A stretch of DNA of 64,000 bases from Streptomyces iranensis (GCF_017874715.1 NZ_JAGGLR010000008.1:62001-126000); one strand, 5' to 3'. Positions 1 to 8,700 are shown, counted from the stretch's first letter. Notes: generated from the letters alone by a model not told the origin. Numbers and translations are program-made.

Positions 1-154
1 CCTTCCGGAGAACCAGCGCGAGCTGGTGCTGTTGAGGGTCGCGGTCGGGCTGACGGCGGAGGAGACCGGGCAGATGCTCGGAATGTCCCCCGGGGCGGTG
101 CGGGTCGCCCAGCACCGGGCGCTGAGCAGACTGCGCGCGCTCGCCGAGCAGTGA
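1..154 (+). CDS. ECF-type RNA polymerase sigma factor, C-terminal end (5' truncated by window)
   Basis: The reading frame is open from base 2 to the TGA at 152-154. It encodes the last 50 residues of a sigma factor. The visible part is sigma region 4, which contacts the -35 element: LPENQRELVLLRVAVGLTAE, then GMSPGAVRVAQHRALSRLR, the recognition helix. This is the usual end of an ECF or SigD-like factor. Its position directly upstream of guaB on the same strand matches the Streptomyces arrangement in which a sigma factor (ShbA-like) precedes guaB, but naming it from 50 residues is inference. The start lies outside the window. Confidence 0.85.
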   Translation, partial: LPENQRELVLLRVAVGLTAEETGQMLGMSPGAVRVAQHRALSRLRALAEQ

Positions 155-228
155 GCCCCTGGCCCACCGGAGTTCTGATCGGCTCGTTATCTTGTTGTGC
201 CTTCCGCATTTAGCAGGTCGCTGAGAAG

Positions 229-237
229 TTATCCACA
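229..237 (+). promoter_or_regulatory. DnaA-box sequence TTATCCACA upstream of guaB
   Basis: A perfect 9-mer TTATCCACA lies 74 bases upstream of the guaB start, in the gap after the sigma factor gene. The consensus DnaA box is TTATNCACA (TTGTCCACA preferred in Streptomyces). In E. coli the gua operon promoter is known to be DnaA-regulated. A role here is inference from one site. Confidence 0.4.
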
Positions 238-310
238 GGGCGGAATGAGGCACTCGGGGAGCCCGTTAGCATGGGAGTCCGCGCTGGGGCAAGACCATTG
301 GAAGGGTGTC

Positions 311-1813
311 ATGACTGACAACGTCGACGGAGTGCCTGAGAAGTTCGCCATGCTCGGGCTGACGTACGACGACGTGCTGCTGCTGCCGGGCGCCTCCGAG
401 GTGCTGCCGAACGCGGTCGACACCTCGTCCAGGGTCTCCCGGAACGTGCGGGTGAATGTGCCGCTGCTGTCCGCCGCCATGGACAAGGTCACCGAGTCCC
501 GGATGGCCATCGCCATGGCCCGGCAGGGCGGCGTGGGCGTGCTGCACCGCAATCTGTCCATCGAGGACCAGGCCAACCAGGTCGACCTGGTCAAGCGGTC
601 GGAGTCCGGTATGGTCACCGACCCGATCACGGTCCGGCCGGACGCCACGCTGCACGAGGCGGACGCGCTGTGCGCGAAGTTCCGCATCAGCGGGGTGCCG
701 GTCACGGACGCCGTGGGCAAGCTGCTCGGCATCGTCACCAACCGTGACATGGCCTTCGAGGTCGACCGGGGCCGCCAGGTCCGCGAGGTCATGACCCCGA
801 TGCCGCTGGTCACCGGCAAGGTGGGGATCTCCGGCGAGGACGCGATGCAGCTGCTGCGCCGCCACAAGATCGAGAAGCTGCCGCTGGTCGACGACGCGGG
901 CCTGCTCAAGGGCCTGATCACGGTCAAGGACTTCGTGAAGGCCGAGAAGTACCCCCACGCGGCGAAGGACGCGGGCGGCCGGCTGGTCGTCGGCGCCGCC
1001 GTCGGCGTCGGCGACGAGTCGTACGAGCGGGCGCAGGCGCTGGTCGAGGCCGGGGCCGACTTCCTGGTCGTGGACAGCGCGCACGGCCACAGCCGGGGCA
1101 TCCTCGACATGATCGCCAAGATCAAGTCCAATATCGCGGTCGATGTGGTGGGCGGCAATGTCGCCACCAGGGACGGCGCCCAGGCGCTGATCGACGCGGG
1201 GGTGGACGGGGTCAAGGTCGGCGTCGGTCCGGGCTCGATCTGCACCACGCGCGTGGTCGCGGGCATCGGCGTGCCGCAGGTGACGGCGATCTACGAGGCC
1301 GCCCGCGCCTGTCACGCCGCCGGAGTGCCGCTGATCGGCGACGGCGGTCTGCAGTTCTCGGGCGACATCGCCAAGGCGATCGCGGCCGGTGCGGACACCG
1401 TGATGCTGGGCAGCCTGCTGGCCGGCTGCGAGGAGTCGCCGGGCGAGATGGTCTTCATCAACGGCAAGCAGTTCAAGTCCTACCGGGGCATGGGCTCCCT
1501 GGCCGCCATGCAGACGCGTGGCCAGGCCCGCTCGTACTCCAAGGACCGCTACTTCCAGGACAACGTCCTGTCCGAGGACAAGCTGGTCCCCGAGGGCATC
1601 GAGGGCCAGGTGCCCTACCGTGGTCCGCTGGCCTCGGTCGCGCACCAGCTGGTGGGCGGTCTGCGGGCGTCGATGGGCTATGTCGGCTCGGCCAATGTGG
1701 CGGAGTTGAAGGAGAAGGGCCGCTTTGTGCGGATCACCGCGGCGGGCCTCAAGGAGAGCCACCCGCATGACATCCAGATGACCACCGAGGCGCCGAACTA
1801 CTCTGGCCGTTGA
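311..1813 (+). CDS. guaB: Inosine-5'-monophosphate dehydrogenase
   Basis: Cytoplasmic enzyme that oxidises IMP to XMP with NAD+, the committed step of GMP synthesis. The product is 500 aa, the normal length. The N-terminus (LGLTYDDVLLLPGASEVLP) starts the TIM barrel. Two CBS domains follow at about residues 95-215, and the catalytic loop GPGSICTTRVVAG carries the nucleophile Cys311. The C-terminal flap includes YRGMGSLAAM. The ATG at 311 is chosen over the in-frame upstream ATG at 197 because it gives the family N-terminus and has GGAAGGG just upstream. It lies 156 bases after the sigma factor gene and 128 bases before guaB3, on the same strand. Confidence 0.97.
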   Translation: MTDNVDGVPEKFAMLGLTYDDVLLLPGASEVLPNAVDTSSRVSRNVRVNVPLLSAAMDKVTESRMAIAMARQGGVGVLHRNLSIEDQANQVDLVKRSESGMVTDPITVRPDATLHEADALCAKFRISGVPVTDAVGKLLGIVTNRDMAFEVDRGRQVREVMTPMPLVTGKVGISGEDAMQLLRRHKIEKLPLVDDAGLLKGLITVKDFVKAEKYPHAAKDAGGRLVVGAAVGVGDESYERAQALVEAGADFLVVDSAHGHSRGILDMIAKIKSNIAVDVVGGNVATRDGAQALIDAGVDGVKVGVGPGSICTTRVVAGIGVPQVTAIYEAARACHAAGVPLIGDGGLQFSGDIAKAIAAGADTVMLGSLLAGCEESPGEMVFINGKQFKSYRGMGSLAAMQTRGQARSYSKDRYFQDNVLSEDKLVPEGIEGQVPYRGPLASVAHQLVGGLRASMGYVGSANVAELKEKGRFVRITAAGLKESHPHDIQMTTEAPNYSGR

Positions 1814-1913
1814 TCCACGCTGTCCGCTGATCCGTGCTGTCCGTGCTGTCCGTGCCATCCGCGCCGTTCACCCGGGCGACCTTGCGACGGTGCGGGCAGG
1901 GATACTGGGACGG

Positions 1914-1927
1914 CTGTTCGTGAACAG
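1914..1927. repeat. Short inverted repeat CTGTTC-GT-GAACAG before guaB3
   Basis: A 6+2+6 palindrome lies 14 bases upstream of the guaB3 start, in a gap that also holds short direct repeats of TGTCCGTGC near 1830-1850. It could be a small operator; nothing else supports this. Confidence 0.3.
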
Positions 1928-1941
1928 GGAAAGGCACCCAC

Positions 1942-3069
1942 GTGACTGAGATCGAGATCGGGCGCGGTAAGCGCGGCCGCAGGGCGTACGCGTTCGACGA
2001 CATCGCCGTTGTGCCGAGTCGTCGCACCCGGGACCCGAAGGAGGTCTCGATCGCCTGGCAGATCGACGCCTACCGCTTCGAGCTGCCGTTCCTGGCCGCG
2101 CCGATGGACTCGGTGGTCTCGCCCCGCACCGCGATCCGCATCGGTGAGCTCGGCGGCCTCGGGGTGCTCAACCTCGAGGGGCTCTGGACCCGTTACGAGG
2201 ACCCGGAGCCGCTGCTGGCGGAGATCGCCGAGCTGGACGAAGGCACCGCGACCACCCGGATGCAGGAGATCTACGCCGAGCCGATCAAGGAGGAGCTGAT
2301 CGGCCAGCGCCTGAAGGAGGTGCGGGACGCGGGCGTGGTGACCGCCGCCGCCCTGTCCCCGCAGCGCACGGCGCAGTTCTCCAAGGCCGTGGTGGACGCG
2401 GGGGTCGACATCTTCGTGATCCGCGGCACCACGGTCTCCGCCGAGCATGTCTCCGGCGCCGCCGAGCCGCTCAACCTCAAGCAGTTCATCTATGAGCTGG
2501 ACGTCCCGGTGATCGTGGGCGGCTGCGCCACCTACACGGCCGCGCTGCACCTGATGCGCACCGGCGCGGCCGGTGTGCTGGTCGGCTTCGGCGGCGGCGC
2601 CGCGCACACCACCCGCAATGTGCTGGGCATCCAGGTGCCGATGGCCACTGGGGTCGCCGATGTCGCCGCCGCCCGCCGGGACTACATGGACGAGTCCGGT
2701 GGCCGCTATGTGCATGTGATCGCCGATGGCGGCGTGGGCTGGAGCGGCGATCTGCCGAAGGCCGTCGCCTGTGGCGCGGACGCGGTGATGATGGGTTCCC
2801 CGCTGGCGCGGGCCACCGACGCACCGGGCCGCGGTCACCACTGGGGCATGGAGGCCGTGCACGACGAGGTGCCGCGCGGCAAGCGGATGAACCTGGGCAC
2901 GGTGGGCTCCACCGAGGAGATCCTCCTCGGTCCCTCGCACACCACCGACGGTTCGATGAACTTCTTCGGCGCGCTGCGCCGCGCGATGGCCACGACCGGC
3001 TACTCGGAGCTGAAGGAGTTCCAGCGGGTCGAGGTCACGGTCGCTCCGTCGGCCCGCGACAAGCGCTGA
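1942..3069 (+). CDS. guaB3: GuaB3 family IMP dehydrogenase-related protein
   Basis: 375-residue TIM-barrel protein related to GuaB but without CBS domains. It begins MTEIEIGRGKRGRRAYAFDD, typical of the actinobacterial GuaB3 group that sits next to guaB. The phosphate-binding region VIADGGVGWSGDLPKAVACG and the flap-like GSTEEILLGPSHTTDGSMNF are present. At the place of the GuaB catalytic Cys loop the sequence reads GGGAAHTTRNVLG, with His222 instead of Cys, so classical IMP oxidation through a covalent Cys intermediate is unlikely. The start is GTG with GGGAAAGG upstream. A purine-related role is inferred from family and position; the true reaction is open. Confidence 0.9.
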   Translation: MTEIEIGRGKRGRRAYAFDDIAVVPSRRTRDPKEVSIAWQIDAYRFELPFLAAPMDSVVSPRTAIRIGELGGLGVLNLEGLWTRYEDPEPLLAEIAELDEGTATTRMQEIYAEPIKEELIGQRLKEVRDAGVVTAAALSPQRTAQFSKAVVDAGVDIFVIRGTTVSAEHVSGAAEPLNLKQFIYELDVPVIVGGCATYTAALHLMRTGAAGVLVGFGGGAAHTTRNVLGIQVPMATGVADVAAARRDYMDESGGRYVHVIADGGVGWSGDLPKAVACGADAVMMGSPLARATDAPGRGHHWGMEAVHDEVPRGKRMNLGTVGSTEEILLGPSHTTDGSMNFFGALRRAMATTGYSELKEFQRVEVTVAPSARDKR

Positions 3070-3078
3070 GCGTTCTTC

Positions 3079-3120
3079 ACGGGCCGGTTCAACCGGTTCA
3101 CGGGCCGGTTCAACCGGTTC
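3079..3120. repeat. 21-bp direct repeat, two perfect copies
   Basis: Two identical adjacent 21-bp copies (3079-3099 and 3100-3120) contain GGCCGGTTC and AACCGGTTC. A partial third copy continues to 3132. They lie between the guaB3 stop and its terminator, and each copy can also fold on itself through CCGGTT/AACCGG. Confidence 0.85.
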
Positions 3121-3137
3121 GGCAACCGGTTCAGCAA

Positions 3138-3176
3138 GGGGAGGGCCCCGACCGCCTCGCGGTCGGGGCCCTCCCC
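3138..3176. terminator. Strong hairpin terminator between guaB3 and the convergent membrane protein gene
   Basis: A perfect 18-bp inverted repeat (GGGGAGGGCCCCGACCGC and its complement) flanks a 3-base CTC loop. It lies 68 bases after the guaB3 stop and 20 bases from the end of the opposing gene, so it can serve both directions. There is no U-tract, as is common in Streptomyces. Confidence 0.85.
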
Positions 3177-3196
3177 TCGCTGTGTTGCTCGTGGGC

Positions 3197-3886
3197 TCAG
3201 CGGTTGCTGATCCGGTAGGCGGTGCTGACCGCGGCGACCGGCGCGAGCGCCATGAAGATGTAGGTCAGCGCGTCGGAGTCTTCCTTCCACGACTTCCACA
3301 GGTCGCTGAAGTGGTCGAAGAAGATCTCGTTCGAGGAGAGCACCTGGCTGCTGGCGCCGCCGCCGATCTTGTCGGCGTAGTTGCTCATCACATCGTGCAG
3401 GATCATGGCGTAGCCGTAGAGCTCGCCGAGGAACACCGCGGCCAGGGCCAGCACCGCGCCGACCACCCACAGTCCCGTGTTGCGGCCGCCCAGCTTGGCG
3501 ACCGCCAGACCGATGAGCGCGCCGACGACCACACCGGCGTACGCGAACTGCGTGACCTCCGGCGGGGTCTTGTCCGTGTTCGCCATCGCGCTCAGCAGGA
3601 ACGCGTAGAGGAACGCGCCGACGACCGTGGCCACGAGGGCGGCGCCCACCGCCAGCAGCGGGTTGCCGGGGCGGCCGGCCGGCGGCGCGGGCGGCGGGAA
3701 GCCGCCGCCGTACTGCGGCTGAGGCTGCTGGGGCTGCTGCGGCTGCCCCTGCGGGTAGCCGTAGCCGGGCTGCTGCGCGGAGCCGTACCCACCGGCCTGC
3801 TGGGGCGGGGCGGGCTGCTGCGGATAGCCACCCGGCTGCTGCGGGTACCCGCCTGGCTGCTGTGGCTGCTGCCAGTTCTGGCTCAT
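3197..3886 (-). CDS. Proline/glutamine-rich membrane protein with four helices
   Basis: 229-residue protein of unknown function. Residues 1-70 are Pro/Gln/Gly/Tyr-rich with repeated PQQPGGYPQQP units and look disordered and cytoplasmic. Four hydrophobic segments follow: LLAVGAALVATVVGAFLYAF, FAYAGVVVGALIGLAVAKLG, LWVVGAVLALAAVFLGELYG and a C-terminal YIFMALAPVAAVSTAYRI. It shares the core pattern LIGLAVAKLGGR-(x)-V-LA with the neighbour at 4095-4538 (LTGAALGKLGGRAPLLALVG), so the two look like paralogues. It runs convergently to guaB3. Confidence 0.85.
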   Translation of the reverse strand: MSQNWQQPQQPGGYPQQPGGYPQQPAPPQQAGGYGSAQQPGYGYPQGQPQQPQQPQPQYGGGFPPPAPPAGRPGNPLLAVGAALVATVVGAFLYAFLLSAMANTDKTPPEVTQFAYAGVVVGALIGLAVAKLGGRNTGLWVVGAVLALAAVFLGELYGYAMILHDVMSNYADKIGGGASSQVLSSNEIFFDHFSDLWKSWKEDSDALTYIFMALAPVAAVSTAYRISNR

Positions 3887-4094
3887 GGAATTCCCCCGGG
3901 GATGAAGGTGTTGAGACCGCGTTCCGGGGACAGCTCGGCTGATGAGCGGCTGCGGGCTGGGAACGCGGAAGGAAACTTTCGAGCCATAAAACTAACAGGC
4001 AGGCATGACAATCAGACAAGTCGTGTCTGACGTCCGTGACATGGCTGGGACCGGACGGAGACACGTTGGCCCGGCATATGGGGATTCGTCGCCG

Positions 4095-4538
4095 CTATTC
4101 GGTGACGCGCTTCGCGACGAGGTAACTTTCCGCTCCCGCCACGGCGTAGAAGGTGATGTCGTTGCGCCCGAGGATATGATCGTGCCAGTAGTCCGCCACC
4201 AGCCCGAAGTGCTTGATCAGGGTGTCGGAGGTGGGCCAGGAGCTCTCGTCCCCCATCAGTACCGCGGCGCCGATCAGTTGCGCCAGCGAGACACTGACCA
4301 CGGCCAGCGGTATGCCGACGAGCGCCAGCAGCGGCGCCCGGCCGCCCAGCTTGCCCAGCGCGGCGCCGGTCAACAGTCCGATGCACAGCGCCCAGTAGCC
4401 GACCTCCTGGCCACGGTGGCCGATTTTGCCCTGGATGAAGCCGAAGACCACGGCTCCGAGCAGGGCCGCCGCGATGCCCGCCGCGAGGCCACGGGCCGGC
4501 CGTGGGGCCTGAGCTGCGGAGGGAACGGACGCGATCAT
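4095..4538 (-). CDS. Small membrane protein, paralogue of the 3197-3886 protein
   Basis: 147-residue membrane protein of unknown function. It has hydrophobic segments GLAAGIAAALLGAVVFGFI, VGYWALCIGLLTGAALGKLG and LLALVGIPLAVVSVSLAQLIG, then a loop (DTLIKHFGLVADYWHDHILG) and a last short helix. The layout matches the upstream neighbour without its Pro/Gln tail. The ATG at 4538 is preferred; a GTG at 4568 would add ten residues, and neither has a clear ribosome site. It diverges from the MreB-like gene with 89 bases between starts. Confidence 0.75.
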   Translation of the reverse strand: MIASVPSAAQAPRPARGLAAGIAAALLGAVVFGFIQGKIGHRGQEVGYWALCIGLLTGAALGKLGGRAPLLALVGIPLAVVSVSLAQLIGAAVLMGDESSWPTSDTLIKHFGLVADYWHDHILGRNDITFYAVAGAESYLVAKRVTE

Positions 4539-4627
4539 GTCGGCAAGGTAGCAGTGGCATGGCCGCACGGTGGTGCGAATGACATCAGTGCCGGGACAGA
4601 ATCCGGCATAAGCAATAATGTCAACTT

Positions 4628-5785
4628 ATGGCGCAGAACAAGTCGTTCAATGGGCGTGACATGGGTATCGACCTCGGCACCGCCAACACACTGGTGTACG
4701 TCCGGGGCAGGGGCATCGTGCTCAACGAGCCGTCGGTTGTGGCCGTGAACACAGTCGACGGCAGTGTGCTGTCGGTGGGTTCGGCGGCCAAGGAGACCAT
4801 GGGGCGGACGCCGGCGAACATCGTCGCCGTGCGGCCGCTGCGCGATGGCGTGATCGCCGATTTCGAGATCGCCGAGCGCATGCTGCGGTACTTCATCAAG
4901 AAGGTCATGGGCAGCCGCCGGCTGGCCCGTCCCCGCGTGGTGGTCTGTGTGCCCTCCGGGATCACCGGCGTTGAGCGGCGCGCGGTGATGGAGGCCGCCA
5001 CCCAGGCCGGGGCGCGTCAGGTGCATCTGGTCGAGGAGCCCATCGCGGCGGCGATCGGCGCGGGGCTGCCGGTGAGCGAGCCGACCGGCTGCATGGTGGT
5101 CGACATCGGCGGCGGTACGACGGAGGTCGCCGTGGTCTCGCTGGGCGGCATCGTCACCGCGCGGTCGGTGCGCACCGCGGGCGACGCGATGGATGTCGCG
5201 ATCAGCTCCTATGTGAAGAAGCAGTACGCGCTGGCGATCGGTGAGCGGTCCGCCGAGGAGATCAAGGTCTCCATCGGATCCGCGTCGCCCACCGGGCCGC
5301 TGTCCGTACCGCGGGTCTCGGAGTCCGTCCGGCGGCCCGAGCGGAATGTCGAGGTGTTCATCCCGGGCCAGAGCGAGGACAACGAGGACACCCAGGCGCT
5401 GCTGCCGCCGGACCGCTGCACCATCCGCGGCCGGGACCAGGCGACCGGGCTGCCCAGGGTGCTCGAACTGACCTCGGACGAGGTGCGGCAGGCCCTCGCC
5501 GAGCCGGTGGACAGCATCGTCGCGGCGGTGCGGGCCACGCTCGACGAGACCCCGCCGGAGCTGGCGGGCGACATCATGGACCGCGGCATCGTGCTGACCG
5601 GCGGCGGGGCCCTGCTGCGCGGCCTGGACGTACGGCTGGGGCGCGAGCTGAACATCCCGGTGCTGGTGGCCGACGACCCGCTGGACTGCGTGGCCATCGG
5701 CACCGGCCGCTGCGTGGAGGACTTCGCCTCCCTGCGCACCGCGATGGACGCACGGCCCCGGCGGCCGGACGCCGTGCGGGTGTGA
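4628..5785 (+). CDS. MreB/Mbl-like bacterial actin
   Basis: 385-residue actin-fold ATPase. The phosphate-1 motif GIDLGTANTLVYVRGRGIV, the phosphate-2 motif VDIGGGTTEVAVVSLGGI and the adenosine motif GIVLTGGGALLRGLD are intact, so ATP-dependent polymerisation is plausible. It is about 40 residues longer than usual MreB because of a charged insertion near residues 210-265 (SVRRPERNVEVFIPGQ, EDNEDTQALLPPDRC). No mreC, mreD or penicillin-binding protein gene is adjacent, so it is probably an additional Mbl-type paralogue rather than the main mre cluster copy. In Streptomyces these proteins act mainly in spore wall synthesis. Confidence 0.9.
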   Translation: MAQNKSFNGRDMGIDLGTANTLVYVRGRGIVLNEPSVVAVNTVDGSVLSVGSAAKETMGRTPANIVAVRPLRDGVIADFEIAERMLRYFIKKVMGSRRLARPRVVVCVPSGITGVERRAVMEAATQAGARQVHLVEEPIAAAIGAGLPVSEPTGCMVVDIGGGTTEVAVVSLGGIVTARSVRTAGDAMDVAISSYVKKQYALAIGERSAEEIKVSIGSASPTGPLSVPRVSESVRRPERNVEVFIPGQSEDNEDTQALLPPDRCTIRGRDQATGLPRVLELTSDEVRQALAEPVDSIVAAVRATLDETPPELAGDIMDRGIVLTGGGALLRGLDVRLGRELNIPVLVADDPLDCVAIGTGRCVEDFASLRTAMDARPRRPDAVRV

Positions 5786-5874
5786 CGCCGAGGCGCTCCG
5801 CTGGGAATGCCCCGAGATGCCGTCGATCGTCTTGCGGCGCCGTCGCGGCCGGTCCCACGCATCGGCACAGCCCC

Positions 5875-5891
5875 GCGCCCCTTCGGGGCGC
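5875..5891. terminator. Short GC-rich hairpin after the MreB-like gene
   Basis: GCGCCCC-TTC-GGGGCGC forms a perfect 7-bp stem with a 3-base loop, 90 bases after the mreB-like stop. The remaining 5786-6069 gap holds no convincing gene. Confidence 0.5.
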
Positions 5892-6069
5892 CGTTCGAAC
5901 CGCGGCCGACTTCGGCGATCCGCTGAGGCGTCTCGGGGCGGCCCGGCGGGTCTCCCCGGGGTGGCGGCCTTGAGCGTGCGGCATCGCCCCCGGCGTGGTG
6001 GGCTGGTGACACCGCGTCGGTCCCGTGCGGCGTGGGCGGACGGCAGTCGCGGGCGTCGAGGTGGTGGTC

Positions 6070-8700
6070 GTGGGGCGCGGCAGGACGTACCGGCGGGCGG
6101 TCGTCGCGACCGCCACCACGATCCTGGTCGCGATCACTTCCGTGCTGACGCCCGCCGGGGCAGCCGCGATGGCCCTGGCGGACGGCCGGGAGGTTCATGC
6201 CGCGGCCGCCATGGCAGCCACGCAGGGCAGCATGCCGTACGGAGCCATTCCGGCGAACGGTCGCGGGGCTCAGGACGTCACGAGGGCGCGGGGCCGTGGG
6301 GCTCAGAGCGCCGCTCCGGCGAACGGCCGGGGTGCTCGGGGCGGTACGCCGCAGGGCCGTGGGCATCATGGTGCCGCTCCGGGGAGCGGCCGGGGGGCTC
6401 ATGGGGCCGCGCCGCAGGGTCGTGGGGCTCGGGGCGTCACGACGACTCAGGGCCGTGGGGCTCACCGCCTCGCCCCCGCGGACGGTCGCGGGGCTCAGGG
6501 CGTCGCGATGGCGCGGGGCCGGGGTGCTCGCAGCGTCGCCCCGGCGGGCGGCCGGGGGGCTCAGGGCGGTACCACGGTGGGCGGCCGAGAGGCTCGCGTC
6601 GCCGCGTCGCGCGGCCGTGGGCCTGACGGCGGCCGCACGGCCCACGCCCCCTCCGCTCCCTCCCGCCGGTACCCCGTGTCCGTCGAGCTGGCCTCCCTCA
6701 CCCCTGCCGTGATCCGTCAGGGCGGCGACCTGAGGATCAGCGGGCGGGTCACCAATACCTCCGGGCGGCGGGTCGGGGCCGCGCGGATCGGGGTGCGGAT
6801 CGGGGCCTCCGGGGCGATCGACACCCGGGGCGGGCTCGCCACCGTGGCCCGTCGTACGCCTCTGACCCGGGCCGACGGCCCCGAGGTGGCCGACCGCACG
6901 GCCCGTCTCGCCCCGCTGCCGACCGGCGCCGAGCGGGGCTTCCGGCTCACCGTGCCCGTCCCCGACCTGGAGCTGGACGGCGCCGGGGCGTACGCGCTCA
7001 CCGTGGATGTCGTTCGCGCGGACGGAGCGGGCGCCGGGACCGTGCTCGGGCTGACCCGCACCCATCTGTCCGCGTATCCCGACGCCACCCGGCTGGAGCC
7101 GCTGCGCACCACCGTACTGTGGCCCGTGCTGGACACCCCGCGGATGGAGGCGCTGACCCTGCGCACCCAGGACACCGTGTTGCCGGTCTTCCGCGACGAT
7201 CAGCTGACCGCCGCCTTCGGGCCGGGCGGGCGGCTGCGGCGGCTGGTGGAGATGGGCAAGGGGCAGCCGGTCACCTGGGTCCTCGATCCGGATCTGATCG
7301 TCCAGGCGCGGGCCATGGTCGCCGGGTACCGGGTGGCCCGTACACCAGGTGACACCGATCCGCAGCGGGCCACCGAGGGGAAGGGCGGCGAGGCGGCGGC
7401 GGGCTGGCTGGCCGCGCTCCGCGCGGCGGTCCGGGGCCGGGAGGTGATCGCGCTGCCGTACGCGGACCCGGATCTGGCCTCGCTCGCCCGCGGCGGCGGT
7501 GTCCCGCTCGCCGGGCTGCTGCGCCGGGCCTCGCGCACCGGCCGGAGCGTGGTGGACCGGGCGCTGGGCGTCCACGCGCGCGCCGGTGTGGGCTGGCCCG
7601 CGGGCGGCGAGCTGGACGACGGGATCGCCCGGTACGCCAAGGGGCTCGGCCTGGACACGGTGCTCGCCTCGGGCGCCGGGGTGGCCTCCGCCGGTGAGCT
7701 GGTCTCGGAAGGGGCCACCGACGACGGCGCCGTCTCACTCGAGGGCGGCACGACCGCGCTGCGCTACGACGCGGCGATCGCGTCCCAGCTCTTCGCGAGC
7801 CACCCGGCCGCGGGCGCCTCCGGCGCGCCCGCCCGGCTGCGCTTGCGCCAGAGGCTGCTCGCCGAGACCCTCACGGCCGCGAGGGAGCTGCCGTACGCCC
7901 GCCGCGAGCTGGTGATGGTGCCGCCGCGCCGGATGCCGCTCGCGGTCGCCCGGGTGCTGCTCACGGTGGTGGCCGAGGGCCGTAAGGCGGGCTGGCTGGA
8001 GCCGGCCGGGTTCGCGGCCGCGCTGCGCAAGCCCTCGGCGGGGCGGCTGCGGGGCTTCGACGGCTATCCGCTCGCGCGGCACGCCTCCGAGCTGCCGCCC
8101 GCCCGGCTCGCGGCGGTGGTCCGGGACCGGCTGCGGATGCGGGCCCTGGCCAAGGTGCTGTCGGACGCGCGGGCCACCGCCGCGTCCGTACGGGCCGCGC
8201 TGGCCCGCTCCGTCGCGACCGCCTGGCGCGCCGACCCGGCGGGCGCGTCCTCGTACCAGCGGGGGGTGTCCCGCTATCTGACCGCCTCGATCGCGTCGGT
8301 GCGGCTGGTGCCGAAGTCCACGGTGGTGGTGACCGGGGGTTCGGCGACCATCCCGGTCACCGTCGACAACGGCCTCCAGCAGGATCTCACCGGGGTGGAG
8401 CTCCGAGTCCTCTCCAGCCGCCCCGAGCGGCTGACCGCCCGGGACCGCGCGATGCCGGTCCAGGCGTCGCGCGCGGTGAGCCGTACGGTGCGGATCCGGG
8501 TGGAGGCGTACGCGAACGGGCCGGTGCGGCTGACCGCCCAGCTCTACACCACCACCGACGGCAGGCCCTGGGGCGCGCCGATGACGTTCACGGCGGATGT
8601 GCGGTCGGTGCCGTCGGGAGCGGTGATCTTCGTGCTGGGCGGGACGGCGCTGATCGTGCTGGCGGTCGCGTTCCGGCTGCGGCGTACCCGGAGCCGGTGA
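6070..8700 (+). CDS. Large secreted, membrane-anchored DUF6049-like protein
   Basis: About 876 residues. A basic N-terminus and hydrophobic stretch (AVVATATTILVAITSVLTPA) form a signal peptide. A low-complexity region follows with about eleven GRGA(Q/R/H) units (6250-6630). Then comes an extracellular part starting SVELASLTPAVIRQGGDLRI, an Ig-like fold resembling DUF6049 proteins, and it ends with a single helix GAVIFVLGGTALIVLAVAFR and the Arg-rich tail RRTRSR. The family is exported and of unknown function, sometimes linked to MviN/MurJ loci. The start is uncertain: GTG codons at 6025, 6061, 6064 and 6070 are all in frame, and 6070 is preferred because CGAGGTGG lies about 5 bases upstream. 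Confidence 0.75.
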   Translation: MGRGRTYRRAVVATATTILVAITSVLTPAGAAAMALADGREVHAAAAMAATQGSMPYGAIPANGRGAQDVTRARGRGAQSAAPANGRGARGGTPQGRGHHGAAPGSGRGAHGAAPQGRGARGVTTTQGRGAHRLAPADGRGAQGVAMARGRGARSVAPAGGRGAQGGTTVGGREARVAASRGRGPDGGRTAHAPSAPSRRYPVSVELASLTPAVIRQGGDLRISGRVTNTSGRRVGAARIGVRIGASGAIDTRGGLATVARRTPLTRADGPEVADRTARLAPLPTGAERGFRLTVPVPDLELDGAGAYALTVDVVRADGAGAGTVLGLTRTHLSAYPDATRLEPLRTTVLWPVLDTPRMEALTLRTQDTVLPVFRDDQLTAAFGPGGRLRRLVEMGKGQPVTWVLDPDLIVQARAMVAGYRVARTPGDTDPQRATEGKGGEAAAGWLAALRAAVRGREVIALPYADPDLASLARGGGVPLAGLLRRASRTGRSVVDRALGVHARAGVGWPAGGELDDGIARYAKGLGLDTVLASGAGVASAGELVSEGATDDGAVSLEGGTTALRYDAAIASQLFASHPAAGASGAPARLRLRQRLLAETLTAARELPYARRELVMVPPRRMPLAVARVLLTVVAEGRKAGWLEPAGFAAALRKPSAGRLRGFDGYPLARHASELPPARLAAVVRDRLRMRALAKVLSDARATAASVRAALARSVATAWRADPAGASSYQRGVSRYLTASIASVRLVPKSTVVVTGGSATIPVTVDNGLQQDLTGVELRVLSSRPERLTARDRAMPVQASRAVSRTVRIRVEAYANGPVRLTAQLYTTTDGRPWGAPMTFTADVRSVPSGAVIFVLGGTALIVLAVAFRLRRTRSR

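Noticed and set aside
5209..7575. Long minus-strand open frame of 788 codons
   Set aside because: It is antisense to the MreB-like and DUF6049-like genes, has low-complexity composition and no domain; it is a GC-frame shadow.
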